Assembly: GCA_016617855.1 (NCBI GenBank)
Contig: JAECUM010017278.1
Location: 100,327 to 164,326, forward strand
Direction: 5' to 3'
Length of the DNA stretch: 64,000 nucleotides
Origin: Megalonaias nervosa
Taxonomy: Eukaryota > Mollusca > Bivalvia > Unionida > Unionidae
Part shown: positions 21,774-34,610 of the stretch, in pieces
Layout of the letters: every line of letters starts with the position of its first letter
Position numbering within the stretch: position 1 is the stretch's first letter
Position numbers and translations under genes: made by a program
Notes under the pieces: model-generated
The model's database searches: none
Seen by the model: the letters and a program-made list of their open reading frames with translations, nothing else
Told to the model about the DNA's origin: nothing

Positions 21774-22494
21774 GTCAAACAAATATAATTTCTTAAAATA
21801 AGTAATAGAATAAAGCAAAACCAACAAATTTGCTAAAATTCAACAAATAATTTATTTCTCAATGATACAAAGCGAACATTTAAATGAAACATATAGTATT
21901 GTAAATTAAATCCCAAATAATCAAAAAAGTTCTAACACAAGTCCAAACCATAGTATTCCAAATGAATTTTAATCGTGAAATGTGTTGATGTTCCATTAGT
22001 CTTGAATGTGCCTATGTGCTAAAAGTCTTGGTGTATCACAATGATATATACTCAAGAATGTCCTTGAATGAACTCACAATAATCCTAGAATAGTGATTTA
22101 GTCCAAAAGTCAAGAAGTACTTTTATAATTTCCAATGAATACTTTAAATAAATAAATCCTCTCAAACTACTGAACACAACTAAAATTGATTCAACAAAGC
22201 CTGGTGTTACGTTAAGAATGAATAATTTTGATGCAAACAACCTTTTGCAGAAAACAAAGACATAATAATTAAGGTTAAATTTCAGCAATCAACACGACAA
22301 CCATCAGAAGACCAGGAAAAAACAATGTCCTGAACTCAAATCCAAGAAAACAAATTGCTTAAAATGATTATTATTTTAAAATAAAATCTTCAGTCACGTA
22401 CAGTAGTTAGTTATGTAGCATGTTATTTACAACTGACCCTTACAAACTACAATCATCGACAAAAGCTAGACACGCAATATAGATACACATAACA
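21774..22494 (-). repeat. LTR-like remnant of a related gypsy subfamily
   Basis: Blocks such as AAATTCAACAAATAATTTAT, ACAAAG and AAATCCCAAATAATC match the LTR fragment at 33,666-33,960, and the end (CACGCAATATAGATACACAT then AACA) matches the LTR ends at 25,894 and 46,019. The left boundary is approximate. Confidence 0.5.
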
Positions 22495-24962
22495 CTTGTG
22501 AGGTCAAATGAATGATATTATGTTTATATTTATTATATCTATCCAAAATTATGAACCATTTTGACCTCAGTGATGTACACAGATTTATTATTTTGCATAT
22601 CAAACACGCTGAAGCTAGTAAAATATGTGCATAAAAACTGTCCATTGCACAAATCTTGTTTGCCAAACAGAGATAAGGTCGTATTTTTTATTTCTATTAG
22701 CATTTTTAATTTATTTTTTGTGCTTAAAGTCCATCACATGAGAAGCAGAAACTATTTCATTGAAAAGTAGATACTGATGCGTTGGATATTATGGTATAAA
22801 ATGTATATATTGTGTTTACAAATTCAATATTGTAGCTATGTATATGCCTGATATCCATTATTTAGATTCTTTTAAAAATAATGTGATACTGCCTTTCTTC
22901 TGCAAATACATTCGTAATCTATTTACTATTCTTCCACATTCTTTGTTGATTTTTCTCTTTCCATTTCATACATTATACTATTGTTTCGATCCAATTTGTC
23001 CGCACAACCTTTGCAGTTCTGTTATTATTTACATTGTAATACAACCTTTATTGTGCATTTATTGATGTAATTTCATTTCAACTGCTACTAAATATCAGAT
23101 AAACGTTCCACATCGGAAACTGAATATTCAAACTATATACAAAATGAAGGTGTACTGATTTTTATTTCATTCATATGGTGCACAAATTCGACTCACATCA
23201 AATAATTTTTTGTTATTTGTGGTAATTCTTTGTGACTGAAGGTTTTGTGTATGCATCGAAATTGTATACGGTAAAAATTGTGTCATGAGAAAAGGCATAA
23301 TTTATGGTGTAAGTACGCAAAACGCTGCTATACATTCTTTGTCTAAAGTTGTAAATCTTCAATATCTCCACGACTGCATAACCATTTATATGACTTTTAT
23401 AATCCCTTATCTTGTTGAAAATCACATAGACTACTAACATGTTGTATTTTACAATGCTTTCGGGGAGGGAAGCTTAGAGTAATATAATCACCTTCTTATT
23501 CTTAATGTGCGTTTTTCATTTCATCTTCAGTGTAGTTTGTTATCATGATATGACACTGTGTTGATTGTAGTCGCATTATAATTTTTTTCATGCGAACCAT
23601 TTTGTTATATACCTGTGATGTTTTGGAGTGTACTTTCGTTTTATTTTACTGGTGGTTTTATGATCACACATTCACATATTATACAAGCTTTAACTCCTTC
23701 ATTTATTATTGTGCCGTTTCTATTCTTTACATTTGCCATATTGCATAAACTTTTAATCCTAAAACAACTTGCAAACTCTTCGTGTTCTTTCATAATTTTA
23801 TGTATGTACTCTTTTTCAGTCATATCTGATGGATATGTCATTTATATAATGGGTAACTGTTTTCAGTTGGTTTCCAACTTTTAAATGGTTAAATATATCC
23901 TTTCCATTTCACAAGGATATACCTTTTGCTTTTCATTATTTTCGTCTATAATATCTTTTCAACTTGTCGTCTTGCATATACCATCGTGGTTGTCATACAG
24001 AGATAACTCTTGTTCGAACAACATGCCTGCTATATCCTCTCCTTTCATGTCTTCCATTTTTTTAATAACTGGAGCACAGAAGCTACTTAAATGATTTTAC
24101 ATATTTCTTCATTAAAGTTAGGTAGATTAAAATTTTTCATGACTTTATATTTTGAAATAAATTCAACCTTTTTCGTGAAATTTAAGTTCTAATGTCCAAA
24201 ATGTAATTGTTATCAGGTAACAACACAAGTTCATCCATTCTTTTCATCTGCTGTCTTCCTTTCTTGCTTCAACTCCAGTAATGTATACTGATTTATCGTG
24301 TCTACTGTTTTAACCATCATTTAAATATCAAAACGTCAACCCGTTTGGGGTTTCATTTTGTGTAAAATATTTCGGAGATTTCGTTTTTGTATTGCTTTTG
24401 TTTAGTTTCGTTTTGTTTTGTTTTGTTGTTGTTGTTGTTTTGCCTTTTTTGTCGCATTAACGTACTGGCTAAACAATTGTTTAAATAAGTTGAAAAGAAA
24501 TCATTGTTTTGCTTATCCAGAAAATTGCTATTTTGTTGCAATACTATTTTCCTTCGTTAAGCTGTATGTGTTAAGTTTTATCGATTGGAAATTTTCTCCA
24601 AAAGAATTGTTATTGTCCTTGCTTTTGTGCAGTCTGTATAAAGATTTTTCATTTAACCATTCTTTCGAATGAGTGTATTTATTTTCTTTTATCGTCGTTT
24701 AAGTTTCGCCACAATTGACTGATATTTCTTCTAAGCAACTTGATTGTAAATATCATACCCAAGACGTTTTACATACTGCTCTTTGTCGATAATTTAAATC
24801 AAAATATGCTTTATGCTTTATAAATTCTCCTTAGTAGTCATCCATAAAGCCAACAGGACGACCGTGTTCAATAATAAACTTTTATTTTCAACATTCTTCA
24901 ACGTATTTTTAATCCTTTCAAACGTACGCTAAATTTTGCCATTCGTTGGTTAATTCTAAATA
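22495..24962. other. No gene recognised
   Basis: AT-rich DNA with scattered short frames lacking motifs. TGAGGTCAAA near 22,499 is inverted near 22,559. I see nothing else. Confidence 0.5.
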
Positions 24963-25894
24963 TGTTACGTGTAGGCTCGTAAAATAATAACAAGAGAAAA
25001 GAGTGAAGACAACAAGCTTTGTATATTTTAACAAAATAATTTGTTTCCCTACAAAACAATGTAAAATTTGGAAAATAGTACTTACGGTTTGTGAATATAA
25101 TCCAAAATTTAATCCTAAGAATGAAAAATACAAGTCCCATCACTAAATAGTTCTATTAGAATAAAGGATCGAATCTCGATGACGTTCCAATATGGAAGGC
25201 GATGACGTCAGATGTGGTCCACGTATAAATAGCAGCAAATCCTCAATTGAATCACAGTTTATGTTTCCGAATAATTCCATTATAAATTTCCACTGAATTT
25301 CTTTCTCCCAGAATTTATAAAACAATACACTCGTTTGGTTTTCTAGAGAATAAATTTCTAAATTCCAAAAACAAATGAACTTAAAAAACAATCTGGTTTC
25401 AACAATAAAATAACCTATCCAGTCTTCAAGGTTTCCGAAATACAACTGACTGACGAGCGCTCAGGAAGGGTTATATATTCACCCTAATTATCAACCCGTT
25501 CTCGCGAGATAGATTACGTGGTCTCTTGACCCTCGAACAATGCATTAAGAAAAATGCTATTTGTCACGTACGAAGAACCCCTATCTATCATCACTATGAA
25601 ACAAATTTAAAAATAAAACATTGTCTATTCTGACTAAACGAATGACCTTGGCAATAGCCAATCGTTTTCGCGTAGCGCTTACACTACCGCGGACCAAGGT
25701 GAACTAAAAATATTGTTTATGTAACACGTTTTACGTCTTAGATAAAAAGAATTATTGAAAAAAATTTCGAAACACTGAAAAAGAATTTCGAATCCCGTGA
25801 AAATAATCATTACAATAAAATGTAGTGAAACAAAAATAAAATAAAAAGAATTTTAAAACTGACACACAAGCAATATAATTACATATACGTAACA
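24963..25894 (-). repeat. 3' LTR (plus-strand left LTR) of the Gmr1-order retrotransposon
   Basis: 932 bp starting TGTTACGTGTAGG and ending ATACGTAACA, so both tips carry the TGTTAC/GTAACA inverted ends. It contains an exact CRE-like TGACGTCA near 25,203 that is degraded in the other LTRs. A purine-rich tract abuts its inner side, so it is the 3' LTR of minus-strand genes. It is clearly diverged from the partner LTR at 31,073-32,003. Confidence 0.85.
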
Positions 25895-25915
25895 CTTCCC
25901 CCATAAAGAAAAAAG
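25895..25915 (-). other. Polypurine tract of the retrotransposon
   Basis: On the minus strand TTTATGGGGGAAG directly precedes the 3' LTR. The same CTTCCCCCATAAAG follows the LTR at 46,020. It would prime plus-strand DNA synthesis. Confidence 0.7.
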
Positions 25916-26030
25916 AAAGATTTATATAATAAAGCTTTCTTTTTTACCATATGTAAATTATACATGAGGTAAACAAAATTACATATGAAAATTATTATGA
26001 ATTATATAAAGTGTATATGAAATAATATTT

Positions 26031-27290
26031 CTATACACGGGAAAGTGCATCTGCAATCAAATTGTCTTTTCCTTTGATGTGCCTGATGTTGAGATTATAC
26101 TCTTCCAAAAACAAACTCCACCTTAATAATCTTTGATTTTTATTTTTCATCTTGTCGATGAAAGTAAAGGGGTTGTGATCACTATACACATCAACCGGAG
26201 AAGGAGCTGAACTAATGTAAACCTCAAAATGCCGTAATGCAAATATTAAAGCCAAACATTGCTTCTCGATTGTTGAGTAATTTCTATGGTGCTTATTTAA
26301 TTTTTAGAGAAATAGCACACTGGATGAAAAACACCATTTCTATCTTCTTGAATCAATACTGCTCCAACCCAAACATCACTTGCATCCACAGATAATTTAA
26401 AAGATAGATTGAAATTTGGAGCTGTTAGAACCGGCGCACTTTTGAGTATGGCTTTTAATCTATCAAAAGCTTCCCGACATTTTTCGGTCCAAAGAAACTT
26501 GTTTCTCTTACTTAACAAATTTGTCAGATGTTCAGCAATATTAGAAAAATTGGAACAAAACTTTCCATAGTATCCAGCCATACTCAAAAATCACATCAGT
26601 TGCTTTTTACTGACAGGCACAGGAAAATCAGAGATAGCTTTAACCTTAGCATCAATAGGTTTAAGTTGACCATGTCCCACAATATGTCCTAGAAAAGTTA
26701 CACAAGCACGGCAAAACTCACTTTTAGATAAATTGATTGTCAAATTAGCATCAGTGAGTCTTTCAAAGAATTTCCGAATCGTGTCTAGATGTCCTTTCCA
26801 GGTGTCGTTGTAGATGATTACATCATCGATGTAAGCATCACAATTATCTAGACCAGAGGTAATCATATTCATCAAGCGTTGAAACGTACTTGGGGAACCC
26901 TTCATCACAAAAACGGCATTACTTTGTATTGATAGAGTCCATCTGGAGTCACAAATGTCGAAATTTCTTTCGCTCTTTCCGTTAGTGGAATTTGCCAGAA
27001 TCCTTTCAGAAGGTCAAAATTTCGTGACGTACTTGGCATTTCCAATTTTACCAATACAATCATCGATTCTTAGTAATAGAAATGAGTCTGTGTTTGTCAC
27101 ACTGTTCACCTTCCTATAATCAGTGCACATATGGAAAGTTTTATTCGATTTCGGAACAAGTATGCATGGTGAACTCCAATCACTTTTAGTGGGCTCTATG
27201 AAATCGTTCTCCAGCAAATACTGAATTTACTTTCTCAAGTATTCCTGTTTGAAAGGGTTCATCCTCTATGGATGTTGTTTCACAGGTTTT
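26031..27290 (-). pseudogene. Reverse transcriptase and RNase H, broken
   Basis: Pieces in several frames give a complete RT layout. Fingers (DWSSPCILVPKS, YRKVNSVTNTDSF) lie near 27,100-27,200, then the catalytic YIDDVIIY near 26,820 and the thumb/connection (TFLGHIVGHGQLKP). RNase H has LSVDASDVWVGAVL near 26,380, VYSDHNPFTF near 26,180 and the end KGKDNLIADALSRV at 26,031. Frames break near 26,905, 26,590 and 26,290. RNase H ends about 135 bp before the polypurine tract, leaving no room for an integrase, as also seen at 46,020-46,572. Confidence 0.85.
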
Positions 27291-27294
27291 GAAT

Positions 27295-28658
27295 CTACAA
27301 TTTCAACGTCATGAAAAATTTTGTTTGTCCTCTCAGGAATATCCGGAAACAAGTGCTCATATTCGAATAATAGCTGTTTAAGTTAATTTCTTTCTTGTTG
27401 TTGCAATGTAAACGTTTCTGATCTAGATCTTTCCTAATTTCCGAATTCCCAAGATTTGTTGCTCCAAGATCAACGGTGTCCAATTGAATTTCTTCACTTA
27501 AATCCTCAGTTGGTGGGACATGTACAACTAAATTAATTGTACGATTTACTTGGCTATCTCTTTCAATATAATCCTTTAACATATTAACGTGGCAATTAAT
27601 GTGGCAAAGTTGTTTGTGTTTTCGCCTCCCAGGAGTATTTATGATGTAATTTAAATCATTTACTTTCTTTTCAACCGTGTATGGACCGTAATACTTGTCC
27701 TGAAGGGGATTTTGTGGAATGGGCAAGAGAGCAAGAACTCTATCACCAGGCTGAAAACTCCTATCCCTTGAGTTTTATCATATCTTGATTTCATTCTGAA
27801 CTGAGTAGAACGCAGATTTGCTCTTGCGACCTCATAAGCCTTTGACAATTTGTACTTAATATCAGAAACATAATCAAGAAGATTGAGCCCAGTATCTTCA
27901 TTTGAAAGAAGTTTCTCTTTCAACAACTTCAATGGTCCACGCACAGTATGTCCGAAAACTATTTCAAAGGGACTGAATCCTAAAGATTCTTGAAGGGACT
28001 CCCTAACAGCAAACAAAAGCAAATGAATGCCTTCATCCCAATCTTTGCTCCTATCAAAGCAATATGATCGAATCATATTATTTAAAGTCGCATGAACTCT
28101 TTCTAAGGCCCCTTGGCTCTCAGGGTGATAGGCAGAAGATTTAAATTGTTTAAAGCCTAATTCGTGCATAGCTTGCTGGAAAATTCCAGACATGAAATTT
28201 GACCCTTGATACGATTGGACAGATTTGGGAAGGCCAAATTCAGCAAAAAACGTTATCAAAGCTTTTACTATAGTTTTGGTTTTAATATTCCTCAAAGGAA
28301 TTGCCTCTGGGAATCTTGTTGACGCACACATAATGGTCAACAAATATTGGTTGCCTGACTTGGCTTTAGGTAAGGGACCAACACAATCTACCATAATTCT
28401 GCTAAATGGTTCGCCAAATGCAGGAATAGGTTGCAAATGAGCCTTAGGTATCTTCTGATTGGGTTTTCCTACCATTTGACAAGTATGACAAGATCTACAG
28501 TATTTACAAACATCACTTTTGATTTTTGACCAATAAAAGTGAGTCAAGATCTTGTGATAAGTCTTATTAATCCCCAAATGACCAGCCAGAGGAGTTTCAT
28601 GGGCCAAACTAAGTATTTCCTGTCTGTAAGATTTTGGAACTACAATTTGATAGTTCAC
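27295..28658 (-). pseudogene. Integrase with GPY-type C-terminal domain, located before RT
   Basis: An HHCC zinc domain (AHETPLAGHLGINK, CRSCHTCQ) precedes the DDE core: first Asp in RIMVDCVGPLP, Glu in HPESQGALERVHATLN. The second catalytic Asp appears as Tyr (QSYQGSNF), so this copy is dead. The C-terminal domain (YGPYTVEKKVNDLNYIINTP) is in a second frame from about 27,726. The preceding gag-protease frame is separated only by a TAG at 28,660-28,662; the copy at 14,300 has Trp there, so gag-protease and integrase were one frame. Confidence 0.85.
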
Positions 28659-28661
28659 TGA

Positions 28662-30272
28662 CTATTCGTCACCAGTGGGTACCTCGGGAGGTCTCCATTT
28701 TCTCATAAGAATTCCATTTTTAATGAAATAACAGACAGACACTTCAGTGGCTTCAGTTTCACTAATGGCCCTCTGACACAAACAGGAGATCTCAGGACCT
28801 TTTTTCTGTTCGACGACAAGTGATCTTTGTTTGTCACCCTGATTAGAAAAAAGAGAATGAGTAGTTAAAAGAGGATCACTGTGATCAATACCTTTTGATT
28901 GGTCCAAACAAGGAGTGAAAGTGACCTCATCAAAAGCCTGACCAATACATGTGTCAGCTAAAGGAATATTTTCCTTATCGAAATCATTCTCAAGAGCTTT
29001 CTTTACCATAGCTCTGGTAACTGCACAAGCTGGGTATAAATCAGGGAATTCTTTTTCAATAGGATCAACTTTCTGATCTAAACAAGGCTTGTCAGTTAAA
29101 AGTGGATTAACCTCAACATTGTCTCCAGCTATGTCGTTGTCTAGTAACAAATGAATGCCCTCAACGGGTAAAGTAAACACTACTCCGACTGTCACAGGTC
29201 CTGAAACTAAGTCTGATGACAAATTTGCAGAATGGAGAGGAACATTAACAAAGCCGCACTCTACTCCCTGAATGAGAACGCTCTCGTTAGAAGAAGACTT
29301 CTCAGAAAAAGGCAAAGTACTGGATAATAAAAGACTCTGAGAAGATCCTGTATTTCTTAAAATTTTAATAGGGATAGGATTGGTCAAATCACCCAAGAGT
29401 GATATAGAACCCTTCGACATGAGTGGTTCATAATTCTCCATAATAAAATCAGACTGGGTTTTATTAGACCCAACAAATGTATTGCTTTCAATACATGACC
29501 GTGACCTTGATCTCTTAGAAATAAGAGCATTTGGGATAGGTCTATCTTGATTCTGATGCTTATGTTTCAATTTGAAGCAATCAGAAATAACGTGTCCTAT
29601 TTTCTTCCAATAGGTACACGTAGGAGGAGAGGAGAATTTTGAATCAAACTTTTCAGAAGCTTGATTTTTAAAAGTTGTGCCAGATTGAGTTTGGAAAGCA
29701 GTCGTATTAGGCTGAAATACCTTTTTACCAGTAGACTGCTGAGTGAAAGACTTGCCTATAACAGAAACGTTATGAGTTAAGAAATACTTATCAGCAGCAT
29801 GAGCAGCATTTTCCAAGGTTTCGATCTGATGCTCTTCAAGACAAGTCTTAATGTCGCTATGGACACAGTTCTTGAACTCTTCAAGTAACATGAGTTGTCT
29901 GAGACTTTCATAATCATGTTCAACTTTCTCGGTTAAACACCATCTATCAAATAACTGCTCTTTTTCTCTTGCGAATTCGACATGAGTTTGTCTAGTATCT
30001 TTTTTATAGTTCCTAAATGTTTGCCGATAAACCTCAGGGACTAACTCATAACCCTTTAAAAGGCATTCCTTAACTACATCATAGTCTACACTTTGGTGAA
30101 TTGACATTGAATGGTAAATATCACTAGCTTTACCAATTAGTACACATTGTAGTAATTGAGTCCAATGCTCCCTTGGCCATTTCAAATTTTCAGCGACGTT
30201 TTCGAAACGAGGAAAATATTTCCCTACTTCTTTTTCTCTAAAAGGGGGCACTAACCTGATATTTCTTGTCAT
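28662..30272 (-). pseudogene. Gag (SCAN-like capsid, zinc knuckle) and aspartic protease
   Basis: The first 170 residues contain a capsid-like domain with LMLLEEFKNCVHSDIKTCLE and ENAAHAADKYFL, matching the SCAN pattern. A zinc knuckle follows near residue 230 (CTYWKKIGHVISDC) in which the second Cys is Trp; the copy at 32,250 keeps Cys. A retropepsin-like segment follows (IKILRNTGSSQSLL), with the catalytic Asp changed to Asn, then a long tail ending PEVPTGDE at the stop. The frame is otherwise open for 536 codons. Confidence 0.8.
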
Positions 30273-30299
30273 ATCAAAACTTGAATTTGTATGTGAAGT

Positions 30300-30902
30300 G
30301 GGATCGTGCTTTTCACTTGCCAGCTACATTTCTTTCATTTTAATTCGAAATTCCTTTTCATCCTTCTCTTTTTGCATTTGTAAGTGCATTGGTTCTTTCT
30401 GTAACTCCAATTGCATTTGTTTTTCTTTCTCTCTCTCCTGTCTCTCTCTCTCCTCTTTTCATAAATCATTTGTTTATCTTTCTCTCTTTCATATCTCTCT
30501 CTCCTCTTTCTCAAAATGCACCTGCAATTGTTTCTCTTCTTTTTTGTAAATGCATTTGTTCTTTTTCTTTATCCAATTGCAGTTGCATTTGTATCTCCTC
30601 TTTTTATCTTTCTGAACTTCCAGTTTCCTTAACTCTAATTCCATCTTGTATTTTAATTTAAATTCCTTTACTTTTATATCAGAGTCTGATGCAAACTTAC
30701 CGATCGAACCCAAAACACTTTTATCGAAAACATTCTTGTCTACCAAATACTGGATCAAAATGTTTTTAATTTTTTGCTTCGTTAAGGAAGATTTTGCCTC
30801 GGAAAGATTATATTTTCTGGCAAGTTCAAGCAACTTCTTTTCTCAAACTATCCAACTCCTCCTGAGTAGGACTAGAAAGAAAAGTCTCCACTTTTGATCA
30901 CA
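30300..30902 (-). pseudogene. N-terminal Gag: SAP-like helix pair and coiled coil
   Basis: A segment ARKYNLSEAKSSLTKQKIKN followed by IQYLVDKNVFD looks like a helix pair at the Gag start. It is followed by a long Lys/Glu/Arg coiled-coil region toward 30,300, broken by frame changes near 30,600 and 30,450. The GA-rich codons of the coiled coil read as (CT)n on the plus strand. It joins the SCAN-like Gag near 30,272. Confidence 0.6.
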
Positions 30903-31072
30903 TTGTGAAAAAAGCCTGTTAATTCCACTAAAAATTTCAAACAAAATATGAAATAGTACTTGGGATTTAAAAAATTCTGAAACCTAGAGGAATTTAAATT
31001 TCAAGAAACAATTTTCTGAAATATTTTAGCCAAAATTCATATATCCGAAGAACGAGAACCCCAATTTTCCTT

Positions 31073-32003
31073 TGTTACGTGTAGGCTCGTTCAAAAGTAA
31101 CAAAAGAAAAGAGTGAAGTCAACAAGCTTTGTAAATTTAACAAAATAATTTATTTCCCTAGAAAACAAGGTGAAAATATGAAATAGGACTTACGGTTTGT
31201 GAATCTAATCCAAAAATTAATCCTAGAATTCAAAAATATAAGTCCTATCAATTAAAAATTTCTAATTGAATCCAAGTTCGAATCTCGATGAAGTTCCAAT
31301 ATGGAAGGCGATGACGTCCTCTATAACCAATTTGTGTTGATGTGTCAACAGTTCTTTGTTGAGTCACCAAGAATATAATTCCGGCTTTGAATTCCGAATA
31401 ATTTTAGTAAATGTCTTTGTCCAAGAATTTCGATGAAGAAGAGTATTGTCCAGGGTGAATAAATTATTTTAAATAAAAAACTCAATTCAAATGGCAACAA
31501 CAGAAATACCTTTCTGCCTCAAGGTATTATTTACAACTGAACTAAATCTAGAATAACAGGGGTTAATAAGCCCAACTGATGCGTCATTTTGACACTCGTG
31601 ATGGGTCACATGATCACTTACTTTGTACGAACAGCGCAGTAAAAAATGTCAATTATCACGTAAGCTACTATGGCCTAGCTAAGAATCTGATTCCCACACT
31701 GGAAATAAATTTAAAAATAAAACGTTGTTTATTCAGACTAACACGTAGGCGAAGTATGACCTTGATTACAATCAAAGATTTTCACTCTGTGTTTACAAAA
31801 TTTCTGAAACAAGGTCAGCTAAAAATATAATGAAGCAATAGTTTTGCGTTCTAATCAGGCTAAGAGAACTGAACTGAATTTACTGGGGAAAAATGTCAAA
31901 TCCAGTAAAACTATTATCCTTACAATAAAATGTAATGAACAAAAATAAAATAAAATGAAATTTAAAACTACCACACAAATAATTCACTGACATATATGTA
32001 ACA
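31073..32003 (-). repeat. 5' LTR (plus-strand right LTR) of the Gmr1-order retrotransposon
   Basis: 931 bp, TGTTACGTGTAGG to ATATATGTAACA. It is closer by eye to the LTR at 45,099-46,019 (both contain CTATAACCA.TTTGTGTTGA and TGTGTCAACAGTT) than to its supposed partner at 24,963. Its outer edge is followed at once by gag of another copy. Confidence 0.85.
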
Positions 32004-33660
<1,657 letters not shown>

Positions 33661-33665
33661 CTAAT

Positions 33666-33960
33666 TTTCTCTTACGACTCTATGGTCTTAAGTAATAGAA
33701 AAGAGTGAGAAGCAGCAAGCTATATAAAATTCAACAAATAATTTATTTCTCAAGAATACAAAGTGAAAATGTAAAAACAGAACTTACAAATCAAATCCCA
33801 AATAATCCTAGAATTTCAGACACAAGTCTATCACAATAACCATTCCAATAGTTTCTTGTTACCAGTGAACTTAACATAGACAGTATCTTTATGACTTTTT
33901 ATTCCAATCAATAACTCTATCAGACTTGAACACATCCACTAGAATTATTATATTTCAAGA
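33666..33960 (-). repeat. 5' LTR fragment of the second gypsy copy
   Basis: Starts TCTTACGACTCTATGG, then AAAAGAGTGAGAAGCAGCAAGC, CAACAAATAATTTATTTCTC and AAATCCCAAATAATCC, matching the LTR start of the family and the remnant at 21,774. Similarity fades after about 33,960. Confidence 0.6.
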
Positions 33961-34246
33961 GTACATTTTATTTGTTTGAAAGGTTTTTTAAAACGTGATT
34001 ACATTGAACCAAATGATATTGAATACAAAACACATGGGCATCAAGACATAAGTGAGATTCTATTGTAGTGATACAGGATTGTTTTTAAGATATGATAGCA
34101 AAGCTAACTTTTGAGTGTTTTTCTTTCTTTATAAACTAATCGTCATACTAGCTGTAATCTATTTACGTTTCTTTCGTTTCCATAGCTGGTAGAAAGTGTT
34201 TTCAACAATAGGATATGTCTTAGGTAGGTTACTTAATGCCGATGTC

Positions 34247-34610
34247 TTAAACTACTACAAATAACTAATTTTTATTCGCACTGAAGATGATTATTTTCTC
34301 CGGTTGTCTCAAACTACTACAAATAACTAATTATTTCGCACTGAAGATGATTATTTTATCCCCTTGTCTCAAACTACTGCAAATAACTAATTTTTTCGCA
34401 CTGAAGATGATTATTTTATCCCCATGACTCAAAATATTTCAGATAACTAAATTTTTTGGCACTAAAGATGATTATTTTATCCCCATGTATCAAAATATTA
34501 CAGGTCACTAATTTTTTCGCACTGAAGATAATTACTTTATCTTCTTGTCTCAAACTGCTACAAATAAATAATTTTTTCGCACTAAAGATGATTATGTTAT
34601 CTACAGTACG
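34247..34610. repeat. Minisatellite of about 60-bp units, six copies
   Basis: The core TTTCGCACTGAAGATGATTA, followed by TTTTATCCCC and TGTCTCAAACTACTACAAAT, recurs about every 60 bp. Copies at the ends are more diverged. The 33,961-34,246 stretch before it holds nothing I can name. Confidence 0.85.

Larger units (their letters stand above)
24963..32003 (-). mobile_element. Ty3/gypsy retrotransposon with Gmr1-type pol order
   Basis: Two LTRs flank minus-strand coding in the order gag, protease, integrase, RT, RNase H. Integrase upstream of RT is the Gmr1-clade arrangement within Ty3/gypsy. The 5-bp flanks (AAATA and TGATA) do not match, and the LTRs differ in many places; the right flank runs straight into gag of another copy. 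This suggests an old copy or a recombinant rather than a clean insertion. Coding is broken in several places. Confidence 0.85.
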
